Below are positions 1-11,235 of a stretch of DNA of 64,000 nucleotides, piece after piece (the stretch's first letter is position 1; every line of letters begins with the position of its first letter). The DNA comes from Lepidonotus clava. Taxonomy: Eukaryota > Annelida > Polychaeta > Phyllodocida > Polynoidae. Below the pieces are notes generated by a model, which did no database searches, was not told where the DNA came from, and worked only from the letters and a program-made list of their open reading frames with translations. The translations under genes and the position numbers were made by a program. The stretch spans positions 4,174,114 to 4,238,113 of the forward strand of contig OW387149.1 in assembly GCA_936440205.1 (NCBI GenBank). The letters run 5' to 3'.

Positions 1-84
1 GTGCCAGCCGCAGAGTGGTGGTGGTGAGTGGTGCTTGTGGTGGTGCCCGGGCGGTCATCAGATTGGATCCACCCGCCAACCAAC

Positions 85-585
85 GTCAACCTATCGAGGC
101 AGCAGGCCAGCCGTTGTTATATCTAACCACAGCTACCGGGCAACATTCAACTATACCAGGCAACTCACACACCTAGCTACTGGGCAACACCAACACTTAT
201 CAGGCAACATCCAAAGCTACCAGACAACAACCACACCTACCAGGCAACATCCACACATACTAGGCAACACCCACACATACTAGGCAACAACCACATATAC
301 TAGGCAACACCCACATATACCAAGCAACATCTAACTAAACCAGGCAACCCCAACACCCACCAGGCAACAGCCGAATCTATCAGGCAACACCCACACATAC
401 CAGACAACACCCTCGCCTACCAGGCAACACCCGCACCTACCAGGCAACATTCAACTATACCAGGCAACATCCACATATACTAGGCAGCATCCAACTGTAC
501 CAGGCAACATCCTCATATAAACTACGCAACACCCACACCTACCAGGCAACCCCCACACCTACCAGACAACACCCAAACCTTCCCA
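85..585. repeat. 20-bp CAGGCAAC minisatellite
   Basis: About 24 imperfect copies of a roughly 20-bp unit built on ACCAGGCAACACCCACACMT run without interruption. Variation is mostly in the CCCACAC half, while CAGGCAAC is kept. The short open frames across it are artefacts of low-complexity repeats with few stops. Confidence 0.93.
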
Positions 586-1171
586 AGCTCTGGAGAACTT
601 AACAACTCAACAAGCCTCATCCCCAGAGTTTTCATGGATTTATCCAACGTCTCTGCAACAGTTTGAAACCACGGCAGAATCGGGTGGAGTCTGTGACGCA
701 GTTTGATCTGGAGTAAAGTGTCTACCAGCAACAGGTCGTTCGGAGATGTGTGTGTGTGTTTACCCATTGGATTACTATGAATGATTCAGTTAGCGAATTG
801 TTAGCTAATCATGAGCATAAATGAGCAGCTCAATGAGTGGCACATTCCTCTAGATCAGGATAATGCCTAGTGGAATCACTCAACAGGCTTATTACCACGC
901 GAGCTATTGGCAAATAGCTCACAGAGCGACCTGGGCTTATTGTGAGCAGGTCTGAGTTAATTGTGAGCAAGTCTGAGCTTATTGTGAGCAGGTCTGTCTG
1001 CACTTGGTGAACAACTAGTAAGGCAAGGACCTCGTCATAAGTGCTCCATTGGATTCCTACACCAGTCACATAGTCCTGGGAGTGACTCCAAACAGCTGAG
1101 TGAGCTAATGCGAGTTAATCATGACGAGACGTGAGTGGTCCCTCAATGTGTCCCTTCCCTATAGACCCGGC
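586..1171. other. unassigned, with a short 21-bp repeat
   Basis: No gene seen. At about 905-1000 a unit of about 21 bp, centred on TTATTGTGAGCAGGTCTGAG, occurs four times with small changes. The rest is unique-looking AT-rich sequence with scattered GAGCAGCTC words that recur through the window. Confidence 0.6.
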
Positions 1172-1232
1172 CTCCTCTGAGCAATTCTGAGCAGTTCTGA
1201 GCAGTTTTGAGCAGCTCTGAGCAGTTCGGTGA
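1172..1232. repeat. short GAGCAGTTCT tandem repeat
   Basis: Five or six head-to-tail copies of a 10-bp unit GAGCAGTTCT with single-base variation. Confidence 0.85.
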
Positions 1233-1334
1233 ATCCCGGGGGACCTCCTGCAGCCACTTAACGGGGCGGGCCATATTCCCCCGCGGCCCGGGAGGGACAA
1301 AGCTGGGCGAGCAGCTCCCGGAGTGACACACTTT

Positions 1335-1556
1335 AAACCGAGCTGCTCGTCTTAATCCCATAATTCTGAAAATCACCAAGAGGAATCATGAAAATCACTG
1401 GGAGGACTAAGGATAATCATACACATGTCACATATCGTTAGAAAGGATTTTAAATTTCCGTTCGAATGGTATGTAACATGCATGGGTTCCTGAAAAATTT
1501 CTTGTGAAACTCCAAATTTTCAGAAGTCAGAATCCCCTAGTGGAGTACGGCTTTTG
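1335..1556. mobile_element. diverged family B MITE
   Basis: It resembles the family B elements described at 27900. It has the core order (short left end, CACATGTCACATATCGTTAG core, ATGGTATGTAACATGCATGG, then CCCCTAGTGGAGTACGGCTT at the right end). It is an old copy with a degraded left terminus. Confidence 0.5.
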
Positions 1557-2316
1557 CTTTGAGCTGCTCGCAGGGTTATTTACGTGTGACCTATGAGCAG
1601 CTCCCATACGACATGCATCGGAATCCCGCCTACCCAATCCGACGTGATTAACTCACAGGAAAACCGTGATTATTTCTAAAAGAAAACTTTATTTTTAGAA
1701 AATTGCGGATCTTTCAGGAAGTGTGCTGATTGTCTGGCGCAACCTTCATTTAGCCCGGCGTGTGCAACCACTGTTCCTCAACATCAGCAATTCCTCGAAT
1801 TAAGCACTTTCATAATGCTACCCCTCTCTTAATATTGTGGCCAGTGCTTCCCACTCTATTAAAACTGTGGCCAGTGTTAGTTCTGGCAGGAGTAGTTCTA
1901 CTTCACGCAGTAGTATAAGATTACGGCCTATGTCAATATGAGATATGAATAGTGCAAATGTGTAAATATATAATGTGTGGAGTAAGCAATACTGAATCAA
2001 CGTCCAGTCACGTATTTGGACCTGACGCCCTACAACTTTACGGACCGTCCCTGACAAGTCTGAGTTACAGAACATACCGTCAATGGAGAGATACGTGATT
2101 TACTTAGGTCCAACCTCAGGGACGTACTTTGGTCAAAGCCCCGGGGCGGGAGAGGAGTCTGCCCCCCTATCTGTGGACGCTGTTAAAGTTTAAGAGAAGA
2201 GGCCCACACAAATCCTCCCTCTATAGAGCGGGGGGGGGGGGGGGGGTATATCTTGTGAGCCGAAACACAAGGTCACAAGAGTTCATATAATTATCACTAG
2301 GTAAACGCAAATAATA
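1557..2316. other. unassigned; 17-G homopolymer
   Basis: No gene or clear element seen. A run of 17 G lies at 2230-2246. Such G or C homopolymers recur across the window. Confidence 0.6.
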
Positions 2317-3048
2317 TTGTTACCAGCAAGGGTTTTGATGATGGAAAATATTCCGATACATTACCAGGAAAATTCTCAACCTTTCAGTACGCCGTACAAC
2401 CCAACTTAACACGAGTCCATATGTTAATCATTTGAAAGAAACAAATGAAACGTCAGTGCGTGTTCTAATTGTGGTGTCCTATACACAACTTCTCAAGACT
2501 TATTATAGCACTGACGTAGTGATAATAACCGTTACCAGGAAGGCTTTTGATGATAGAAAATATTCCTAGAAATTACCAAGAAAGTTCTCAATCAGTATGT
2601 TAGACATTATAAATGTTGTGAGTAAAAAAACAAGTTAACAACAGTTCATGTGTTGTTCATTTGAAATACGCAAAGGAAACATCAGTGCTTTTTATAATTG
2701 TGGTGTCCTGTACACAACTTCTCAACACCTGCAATAGCACTAATGTAGTGATAATAACCAATTTCCCGGAAGGATTTTAATGATGGAAAACTTTTCTAGA
2801 AATTACCAGGAAAGTTCTCAAGCTTTCAGTGCGCCATACAATAGAGCCGTTGAGAGTGGAAACCCTTTGTAACAAGAGTTCATATGATAATCATTTGAAA
2901 GACGCAAACGAAACGTCAGAGCTTTTTTCTAATTGTGGTGTCCTATACACAGCTTCTCAACACCTACAATGTAGTGATAATAACCAATTTCCCGGAAGGA
3001 TTTTAATGATGGAAACCTTTCCTAGAAATTACCAGTCGTTACTGGTAG
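2317..3048. repeat. tandem repeat, about 212-230 bp unit
   Basis: The word TTTTGATGATGGAAAAT and its variants recur at 2333, 2545, 2775 and 3001, giving spacings of 212, 230 and 226. Between them each unit carries GTTCATRTGTTAATCATTTG, then a GTGGTGTCCTATACACA block. About 3.2 copies are present, diverged by indels. No coding function is evident. Confidence 0.88.
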
Positions 3049-3863
3049 GTAAGTCAGGTGAGTGATTGAGATTGCAGGTGTAAAACTTGTCACACCTGTG
3101 TGTAGACTCTACTCCCTGCTCGTCTAACCCGTGTAGTCTACCTGGCCTTAAGTGACATAGGGGGGAGCAGTAGGGCCTTGTTGGCTGACAAACTGCTTGT
3201 TTGTGCCTTAAGGCTGGGACCCTGGAGGCAGCGCCTGGAGGTGAGATGGGACCAGCCATTTGTCACTTAACACCCTGGAGCTGTGGCACCTAGTGAGAGT
3301 TTGTGAGGCTATATACCCTAGGCCTGGCCATGTAGTCATGCCCTACCTGGGATAGGCTTAAAAGGTGATCATGTAGCAGCGTAAGGCTCCACGGAATTGT
3401 CCTTCACTGAACACCCTTCACAGCTGGACAACGTTTACTACAAACAAACTGGAGTTTGTTTCATTTATTGTGAAAAGTGAAACTGATCAATTTTCATACG
3501 TTCCGAATCAAATATAAAGTCAACGATAATTATATGCATTGGGATTCCTCTCTTTTATCATGAAAGTGGAAACTCACCAATCGGCATACATAGATTCTGA
3601 ATTGAATATGACACAAGGATATGTGTGTATACATTGTTCTGTGTCCAAGAGTGCCATGAGAAAACAATACTTCAAGGAAACCTCTGCAGCGGATGGCACC
3701 CTTTCAGAGGTACTCTAAATTGCGTACTGTTGGAACCCTACCCAAACTTTTTTTTTTACTCCACTGCTGCAGTTCCATGGTACCTCTCTATTTTCTCCCT
3801 CCCTCCCTACCCCCTACCCCCCCACCCTTCTCTCCCCCCCCCCCCCCACCCCCCATCACTGCC
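3049..3863. other. unassigned flank with a C-rich tract
   Basis: No gene seen. The stretch 3790-3856 is pyrimidine-rich and includes a 14-C run at 3834-3847, just upstream of the promoter-like block. Short proline-rich frames across it come from this tract and are not treated as genes. Confidence 0.6.
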
Positions 3864-3960
3864 ATGATTCTGGCACATGCGCACTCCATCCGAAAGGTGA
3901 GAAAGCTCCGGTCTCGTGTTCCGACAATCGGAAGCAACAGAGGCGTTGCCATGGCAACGG
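3864..3960 (+). promoter_or_regulatory. promoter-like block with NRF1 and RFX sites
   Basis: Within 100 bases lie an NRF1-type CACATGCGCAC (3877-3887) and a perfect 14-bp palindromic X-box GTTGCCATGGCAAC (3945-3958), the canonical RFX dimer site. Local GC content rises above the flanks. An ATG at 3864 opens MILAHAHSIRK and ends at a donor-like AAG/GTGAGA (GT at 3897), so a spliced leader exon here is possible. It lies about 430 bases upstream of the better exon candidate at 4392. Binding is inferred from motif match only. Confidence 0.5.
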
Positions 3961-4014
3961 CCGATGGAGGGGGTAGCCTGGTGCCTTTGGTGGAGGATTA
4001 AATTCATACTTACC

Positions 4015-4340
4015 GCCGAAACTCTACCTCAACTACCTCCGACCGATCTTAACGACTTCTCCGTGATTCTGGCCCCAACAAAAGACTCCTCCCATAGCCT
4101 GTCAACTCCCGCTACAAGTTTCTTGTGCGTGGAGTTCCTGCAGACAACCATCGGGGACTTATTAACCTGCAGGTGACGGGCCACAAGTTTTTTGTACTAC
4201 GAGGAAGGAGACCTGATCCGATGAGGACTCGGGGAATTTGATTTCCTGCAGACAAGCCTTTGGAGTAGGAGGAGTAGCCTGCAGGAGCCTTGTCTTACAT
4301 CTAGATTACTGTAGGAGCTGTTACGTGACTGTGGAGGCTA
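4015..4340 (-). other. possible divergent first exon, donor at 4014
   Basis: Read on the - strand the sequence GGCG/GTAAGTAT at 4014 is a near-consensus 5' splice site. About 330 bases upstream on the same strand is a TATA-like GCATAAAAAG (near 4350). A divergent non-coding exon sharing this promoter region with the + strand exon is a plausible reading. I see no convincing start codon in it. Confidence 0.25.
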
Positions 4341-4391
4341 TAGCAGACGACTTTTTATGCAAATGAGATGCAATTGTTATGGAAATAAGCC

Positions 4392-4439
4392 ATGGATGAA
4401 TCTGACGAGGAGTCGGCCTCTGGAGTGGATTACATCAAG
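4392..4439 (+). CDS. candidate first coding exon MDESDEESASGVDYIK
   Basis: Sixteen codons start at a strong Kozak site (AAGCC ATGG) and end at ATCAAG/GTAGGAAG, a good 5' splice site, in phase 0. An in-frame TAA six bases upstream shows this ATG cannot be an internal codon. The peptide is acidic at its start, as in many nuclear proteins, but I do not recognise it. It lies downstream of the NRF1/RFX block and an octamer word ATGCAAAT (near 4359). I could not find the next exon, so this is a partial gene call. Its opening resembles that of the exon at 25586. Confidence 0.45.
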
Positions 4440-4470
4440 GTAGGAAGCTTTTCCCATTTAAGGTTGAATT

Positions 4471-4760
4471 CCACTTTATCACCCGCACAGCCGAGGAGTG
4501 GTACATACTGATTTAAGAAGAACCGCGGGGGTCGTCAGAGGGTGCCTGTACGACCCATAGGGGATTGTACGTACCTCGGGCTTTGCCCTCAGTACATGTA
4601 TACAATCCCCATGGGTCATACAGGCACCTGATGATGATCCCTAAGGTTCTTCTATATTTTATCACCCAATCAAAGCTCCAAATATGTTAAAAAATACTCA
4701 GAATGAGGAGCGGTACGTACAGCCAGTCAGTACTCACTGCTCCTTTTATTATATACCAGG
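4471..4760. mobile_element. family G palindromic element, copy 1
   Basis: A near-palindrome of about 137 bp at 4517-4653 (arms opening AGAAGAACC and closing GGTTCTTCT; inner arms CTGTACGACCCATAGGGGAT and its complement) is followed by TATCACCCAA and then a second small hairpin built on GAGCGGTACGTACAG. The same layout recurs at six other places in this window, so it is a transposed foldback MITE. No coding capacity. The superfamily is unknown to me. Confidence 0.8.
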
Positions 4761-5534
4761 TTCGTAGCGCCTATTCCTTCAGCATTGTACAGCCCCATTA
4801 GCAAAAGCTTGAAATTAGCAAAGTCATAGTTGTCTTGTGGAATATAGCCTTTAACCGGCCTCACTACACAACGTTAATCAGGGTCTTGTCATATTCAGTT
4901 TTTTTATTCTCTGCTCTAGACTCTCTGGAGAGTTGGGCATGAACAGTAGTTATAGTAAATCATAGGCTAGCGGTGTATTGTAATGAACTATGGTTCAAAA
5001 TTCATGTAAATCGGAAATGAGCAGTACCCATTCTCTTTTTAGTGCAACGATAGGTAATTACTATTGTCAGATAGATGCTTTGGACGCCTTTTCAATGAAT
5101 TTTGTATATCTATCATATTCCATATTCTGCTGGGGAAACCGACGTTCATGTACCATCTTCAATAGTGTATCAAACTTTGATACTTCTTTGATACCTTTTG
5201 GGATATAGATAATGTTTTAAGCCCTACTTTAATGCCATGAGGGTCCTTAGTCAGAAGTCAAAGAAACCGAAACTACATTCTTTTTCACCGCATACACATA
5301 TAATATATATATACCTCGTGAAGCCACTCTAAAATATCGTCATTTCTATTAGTACCAAAAGTAAATAAATACTATAATGGGTGTTTTTAAGAGTCAAACA
5401 AGTGAAAACTATATACGCAACTCTATAATATCATGATTTTTTCTCATAAATATCTAAAAGAAAATTACTTTTAGATAAATAAATGAGTGCTTTTAAGAGT
5501 CAGCACTGGAAAGAAGCAAAATTAAACTCTGCCA
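4761..5534. other. unassigned AT-rich sequence
   Basis: No gene, RNA or repeat family recognised; AT-rich with a short TATATA tract near 5300. Confidence 0.5.
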
Positions 5535-5712
5535 ATACAAATACTTTGGGTAAAACAAATAAGGAAAAAATCCATACATTTTGGGTAAAACAAATATGGG
5601 AAAATCCATACATTTTAAATAAGACAAATATGGGAAAATCCATACATTTTGGGTAAAACAAATATGAAAAAATCCATACATTTTGGGTAAAATATATATG
5701 TAAAATAAAGAT
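5535..5712. repeat. 33-34 bp tandem repeat
   Basis: Five copies of a unit containing CCATACATTTTGGGTAAAAC then AAATATGGGAAAAT. The long - strand frame across it is a by-product of the repeat. A YY1-like AAAGATGGCGGAA sits at its right edge (5707-5719). Confidence 0.9.
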
Positions 5713-6325
5713 GGCGGAATAGCTGCAATAGCTAAGGGGTAGCGAGGCAGGCTAACCAGGGCAGGTCGAGGAGTGGGCCGTATGTAGATAGAACCAATGC
5801 CAATGCAAAGATTGGTCTTGATCTGCGGCCCGGCCAGCCCGGTAACCTTATAGCAGGGGGCTCGGGCAGGGTGTCTCAATCGTTATAGGGCCAAAGACTC
5901 AATAGAGCATTTTCTTAAACCCACCTTGATTTGGGTATATTCAGGGAATGAGTTGGGTTGGGTTGGACCTGGAGTGTTGTGGCTATGCTGTGGCAATGTC
6001 TGTCACCAGAGCGGACAAAATTTGGGATATGGACACATTTTTCTATGTTTACACGTTTATGGACGCGTTTATTTGTATTTATATGTATCTAAGATAAAAT
6101 CTACGTAATTATATGCACTTTTATATGAGTAACCGACTTCTGCCAAAAGAAGAGTAATCAAATGTCCTAGGTGACTTTGATATGTTATGGATTTATGTCT
6201 ATTACAAATCATTCAATACACTAAAGGGCCATAACTGAATGATGTTACTGAATATCTGCAGATATATGTGAATATATACTTAAGCCTACATATATATTCA
6301 AATGTAACGTTATATAATTATGATG

Positions 6326-6556
6326 TAGGGGTTGGGCCAGGGGGTTGGGGTGGTCTAGTGGATAGGTCTTGGCATTGCACACGGCTGGCTTGGGTTCGGC
6401 CCCTGGTGCTGCCTGTTAGACCACCTTACCTTGCCTTCGTTCTCACCCCCATAGATACGATCATAGACTTGTGTGAAGTCAAAAACCAGAGTTGGTTTCG
6501 ATATAGCTGAAAAATTGCTGAGCAGACCTTAAACTCCAACACATCATCATCATAAT
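6326..6556 (+). mobile_element. tRNA-derived SINE, copy 1
   Basis: The head has a pol III A box (TGGTCTAGTGG) and a B box (GGGTTCGGCCCC) at tRNA-like spacing. The body contains CACCTTACCTTGCCTTCGTT and CCCCATAGATACGATCA. It ends in GCTGAGCAGACCTTAAACTC and a CATCATCAT tail. Related copies lie at 21001 and 51492. This is a non-autonomous retroposon moved by a LINE not visible here. Confidence 0.85.
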
Positions 6557-6672
6557 TTTAATGTTATCAAGTAATCCTTTGAATAACTGTTAGACAAAGT
6601 CCAGGGAATGTATAATTCTTTGAAAACTAAATGACACATTCTAACTAGTTTGACAAGGGGTTGTGTATCTGG

Positions 6673-6954
6673 GGGCCATTTCATAACAAACCTCCATAGC
6701 TACTGGGGTTTATCTGAGCTTAAGGAAACTGTTTCAAACTCCTGTATCTCACTGTTTCATGACCAAACTTGCGAAAATCAAACCAAAACTTGCATAAATT
6801 GACCCAAACCTCGCATAACTCAACCCAGAACTCCCGTAAATCCACCTAAACTCAAATAAGCAAAAACAAAACTCATGTAGCTACGAGGAGGGTACAAGGT
6901 GATCATAACTTATAAATCGCAAAATCTACATAGGTTTATTATGAAACAGGCCCC
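6673..6954. mobile_element. family F MITE, copy 1
   Basis: Inverted termini GGGCCATTTCATAACAAACC and GGTTTATTATGAAACAGGCC enclose a non-coding core with repeated words of the type AACTCCCGTAAATCCACC. Copies 2 and 3 are at 19725 and 24121. The right inner region TGATCATAACTTATAAA is shared between copies. Autonomous partner unknown. Confidence 0.8.
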
Positions 6955-7206
6955 GGACTTAGTCTGAGCCCTAGAGGGTTCCCAATAAAAAGCCCTATTC
7001 ACTCAGGGGTGTGGCCTTGTGTGGCGGTCCAGGGCTTGGCACTACAAAGACCAGAGTTTTCCTCCTGTTGTTCCTGCTCCGAAACAAACCATTGATTCCC
7101 CGACTAATGTCTTAGGCCTGCCCACCTTGGCCACACTTGGAAATCACACTTTGCTCTTTGATCTGGGCCTCTACCAGCCTGCCCTAAAGGCTTTGACCAC
7201 TTAAGG

Positions 7207-7670
7207 CTGTTTTACACTGCCCGATTTTACTCACATTGTTTTCTGCTACCCGATTTTACTCACAATTTCAGAAATCGCCAGTGGCAGTGTGACTTAAGTA
7301 TAGACATGTTGCATATTATCAAAAGGGATTTTGAATGGTATGTGACATGCAAGGGTTCGTTTCATAAATCTTATAGCAATTTAGAAATTCCAGATAGAAC
7401 CGGTGCACAAATAAGGTGATCACTGGGGACAAAATCGGCCAATTTTTGCACTGATTCAGATTATCAATCAGTATGCAATATTGAAATGTACGCATCTGAT
7501 ATGAGTCAGGGTTAAAATTGGCAGATTATTCTTGTAGAACAGATACAATTATACTACATTACTAAAGTAAAATTCTGTCTGGGTAGAATCAGCTGATTTT
7601 AGCACCAATAAGTTAGTCAACTTGGTCATAATTGCCTAGTGAGTATATCGCCTAGTAGGTATAGGGCTTA
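7207..7670. mobile_element. composite of family A and B MITE remnants
   Basis: The left half resembles family B (GATTTTACTC, TAGACATGTTGCATATTATC). The right half resembles family A (GCACTGATTCAGATTATC, GAATCAGCTGATTTTAGCAC, GCCTAGTGAGTAT). The order suggests one element inserted in or beside another, followed by decay. Ends are approximate. Confidence 0.55.
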
Positions 7671-9346
7671 AGACCACTAAGCCACATAAATCCCCCAGAT
7701 CACTGGCTTGATCCAATAGTCGCAATGTTTCCTTGACAGGTGCAACTCGTGTTACTTCTAATGAAAAACAATCACACTTGGACCTAATCCCTGTTTGGCC
7801 TTAGTCCCTGTGTTTTTGTTATTTCTCTCTGATGGCTTTATGCCTATTCACATCAAAGTCAATACCTTTACCTTTACCATAGCCCTCCTTTTATTTCTTT
7901 AAACAACCTTCACATGTGGTCTGTGGATATAAAATAAAATAACCAGCCTTTCCCTGGTACATTTTCCACCATAAACCCCTGTAGCCAAGTGCTTTTTGCT
8001 CCATCCATCCATGCAGCACAGAGCCTGTTCCATTCCCACTGTCCACCAACCGAGCCAGGCCTGTATTTATGTTTCATCGACCATGTTTTATTCGCTCGTC
8101 CAACATAAAGGCCATCGGTGTGATTTTCTAAATGCCAATGTAACATATTTTACAAAAACATGTTTGGGTGTTGGCTGTTCTGATGTTGGTGCCTCCCCCT
8201 AGCAGTGGTCCACCTGGTCTGAGAGACAGTGGGCCCGTCCCAGCTGGCAGCCTGCCAAGTCAGCTTGAAACCGTGTTTCCACAGGGCGAATAATTACTCC
8301 AAATTCTGGTTTAGTCACCGAGTAAGGTGACGAATTGTTAGACAATGTGTGGGCCAAGCAATTGCTCTAATCTTTAGCAAACAGAGTAAAAATATCGGAT
8401 ATGTCTGATTTTCTACCTCAAAATGAGAATGATAAGTGTATCTATACACCCACCAGCATGGCCCAACTAGGCCCACTTTAGTTGTTGCATCCAATTAGAT
8501 GCAGGCTTTCGCATTGTGGAAACCACCCTTGAGGCAACTGCAGATAGGTTTTGGGGAGTGGAAGCTCTGATAGCACTGACACAGCTGGATGCAGGAGGGA
8601 TCCGGGGAAATTGCCCGATCAGGCCTGAAGTCTGCTTTCACCTCCTGCTGCCATGCCGAATACCCCTCTGTGAACATTTACAGCCCTGTAAACGTTTACA
8701 TCTCTGGGTCTGGTTATAGCCTGTGATGGGGATTATTCCCGACAGCGCGTTACATGCATGCATGCCTCACTAAATGGCTGACCTTTTGCTGCCTGCAAAG
8801 GCATGTTCTCTATGTGAAACTTTTAGAAATGCCATGTTTAGTCTATTTCACTAGGCAATTCGGACATATCGGACGGATAATTTTGTGATTTTTAAATATT
8901 CATAGGAAATATAACACAAATCGACCCATGTTACATACCATTGAAACAGAATCCAATATCCTTTCTAAAGGTATGGGCCATGTCTATGATCTTTTGCAAA
9001 TGGCATTGGAATACAACCTTAGGCTAATGATTGCTTATTATTTCTCTTCATGACAGCATATCTGATTTAAAATGGTTTCAAAACAAATCTGAACCACAAC
9101 TTCATAAAACAAACTACACTAAGAAAAATAGTGAATTCTGTAAAAAATGGAATACCATCACAAAAGCAATATTCCTTGCCTGATATATCATGGAATATAG
9201 ATCAAAGGATTGGCTGCATACCATAAACCCAGCACACACTTCTTATGGTGGTTGCTATGGTGGGTTAGGGGAATGGAAATGGTAGGTCTTTGATACTTTG
9301 TTTGACCAACAGAGCTCTGATTAATTGGGTGAAAAGGAAGCACGTC
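7671..9346. other. unassigned, possible old MITE traces
   Basis: No gene seen. At 8270-8350 and 8825-9000 weak echoes of family B occur (TTTCCACAGGGCGA; CATGTTACATACCATTGAAA), too diverged to bound. The remainder is unique-looking. Confidence 0.45.
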
Positions 9347-9485
9347 CCAATCAGCAGACCAGTAAATTGAACAAGTTTTATCCGCAGCGATCAATCACCT
9401 TCCATCTGATTGGTCGTTTGTACCCCGCGCGCCCATTGGCTGGGGAGGTAGCCAACTAGCAAATAGACATCACCTATCACGTGAC
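9347..9485. promoter_or_regulatory. CCAAT-box cluster with E-box
   Basis: Three good NF-Y CCAAT motifs (CCAATCAG at 9347; GATTGGTCG at 9408; CCATTGGCTG near 9433) and a palindromic E-box CACGTGAC (9478) lie in 140 bases, with a GC-rich CCCCGCGCGCCC between them. Multiple CCAAT boxes at short spacing are typical of animal promoters. No exon or TATA box is evident next to it, so direction and target are unknown. Confidence 0.4.
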
Positions 9486-10110
9486 TCGTCTGCTGCCCTT
9501 AAAGGCACAGTGTCTGGGTCCTGATCACCCAAGTATGCTTTACCATTGACTCTGTCTTTTGTGGACTTAAAAGCATTGAGATTGATTTCGACTAAGATGC
9601 CATGGATATCACAAGTTATGGAAACAGAGAAGGAAAGGGGAAGAATTCGCAATCTAACTATATATATATATATATCTTATATATTTATTTGAATTCCAGA
9701 AGAATCTCAAAATGAATAAACTGACATCAACTATGGCCACATGGATATCACAAGTTATGGTCACTGAAATAACACTTAACACTGTGCTGAAAGTGGAACT
9801 TGGGAATGCACAAAATAGTCCATTGCATTGGTCTATAGGAGAATAATGCTTTAGAGATCTACTCGCAGACCAAGGCATATATATAGATTTATATTCACAT
9901 CTATCTGAAAATTTGGAGGAACCATGAAATATATAAAATGACACCAACCCGTATCAGCTTTAATAAGTGAGAAATAAAGCTGGAGGTTGATAGTTACACT
10001 CTGAATAATTCCGCGGGGCTGTATGTCGCGGATTGCCTTATTTAGGTGGCAGGCAGTGAGTTAGTTAGTTTGAGGCAATGAATAAATCAATGGGAGTCGT
10101 CCAGGGTGAG
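9486..10110. other. unassigned, with TA microsatellite
   Basis: No gene seen. A short TATATATA tract sits at about 9658-9675, and a phrase containing ATGGATATCACAAGTTATGG occurs twice, near 9600 and 9740. Confidence 0.5.
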
Positions 10111-10111
10111 A

Positions 10112-10226
10112 CGGGCTTGGCAAGGGAAGTCGACTCGGGGAGGGGCAAGGGAGGGATTACAATCTGAGCTGCTCAGTAGTCCGGGTGGTGAGCAGTTCAT
10201 CTGTAAGTGGGTCTGTACCGAAAGGG
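10112..10226. repeat. leader block and first unit of 32-bp minisatellite
   Basis: The block from GGCAAGGGAAGTCGACTC through GGTGAGCAGTTCATCTGTAAG is repeated, diverged, at 11236-11335, where it again precedes minisatellite-like units. One 32-bp unit follows and is cut by the family K insertion at TTAA (10227-10230). Confidence 0.75.
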
Positions 10227-10230
10227 TTAA

Positions 10231-10582
10231 AGGGAAGCAAAACCAATAAATTCAATGAAATTTTCCAAACTCAAAATAATAATCATGGAAATCCATTCAT
10301 TGAGCCTGTTTCTGGCCCATGTTAAAATCTAAACCATGAGATATTGTAAAAAATCATTAAAAACATATTTTCCTTGCTCAAACCAATTAATGTGGTTCCA
10401 CAAAAATAGGGTTTGTTTACAAACAAATGCAAATATTACCATCCCTAGTGGCATGCTACTTCAGTTTTAGATATTTTTCACAGCTAATACTTTACCACTG
10501 ACCTTAGCTGGACTCATCTGACATATTTCTATGCTTATCTGAATTTTGAAAATTTTGTCGATTATATTGGTTTTGGCTCCCT
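10231..10582. mobile_element. family K MITE in the minisatellite, TTAA flanks
   Basis: This 352-bp non-coding element begins AGGGAAGCAAAACCAATA and ends TATTGGTTTTGGCTCCCT. TTAA lies directly on both sides (10227-10230 and 10583-10586), and the 32-bp repeat resumes after it in register. The second copy (47003-47346) is also flanked by TTAA. A TTAA duplication is characteristic of piggyBac and Kolobok transposons; which one drove this family cannot be decided without its transposase. Confidence 0.9.
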
Positions 10583-11230
10583 TTAAGTGTGTAAGTAGGT
10601 CTGTGCTGAAAGGGTTAAGTCTGTAAGACTGTCTGTGCTGAAAGGGTTATGTCTGTAAGTGGGTCTGTGCTGAAAGGGTTAAGTCTGTAAGTGGGTCTGT
10701 ACTGAAAGGGTTGAGTCTGTAAGTGGGTCTGTGCTGTAAGGGTCAAGTCTGTAAGTGGGTCTGTGCTGAAAGGGTTAAGTCTGTAAGTGAGTCTGTGCTG
10801 TAAGGGTCAAGTCTGTAAGTGGGTCTGTGCTGAAAGGGTTAAGTCTGTAAGTGGGTCTGTACTGAAAGGGTTGAGTCTGTAAGTGGGTCTGTGCTGTAAG
10901 GGTCAAGTCTGTAAGTGGGTCTGTGCTGAAAGGGTTGAGTCTGTAAGTGGGTCTGTGCTGTAAGGGTCAAGTCTGTAAGTGGGTCTGTGCTGAAAGGGTT
11001 AAGTCTGTAAGTGAGTCTGTGCTGTAAGGGTTGAGTCTGTAAGTGGGTCTGTGCTGAAAGGGTTAAGTCTGTAAGTGAGTCTGTGCTGTAAGGGTTGAGT
11101 CTGTAAGTGGGTCTGTGCTGAAACGGTTAAGTCTCTAAGTGTGTCTGTGCCGAAAGGGTTGAGTCTATAAGTGTGTTAATTCTAAAAGGGTTTCGTCCAT
11201 CAGTGCATTGACTCTAAATGGGTTAAGTGT
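10583..11230. repeat. 32-bp minisatellite with higher-order pattern
   Basis: About 20 copies of a 32-bp unit beginning CTGTAAGTGGGTCTGTGCTG and ending AAAGGGTTAAGT. Two main variants, GCTGAAAGGGTTAAG and GCTGTAAGGGTCAAG, often alternate, sometimes with a third (ACTGAAAGGGTTGAG) inserted. This implies expansion of 64- and 96-bp blocks. Confidence 0.93.
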
Positions 11231-11235
11231 CCTTG

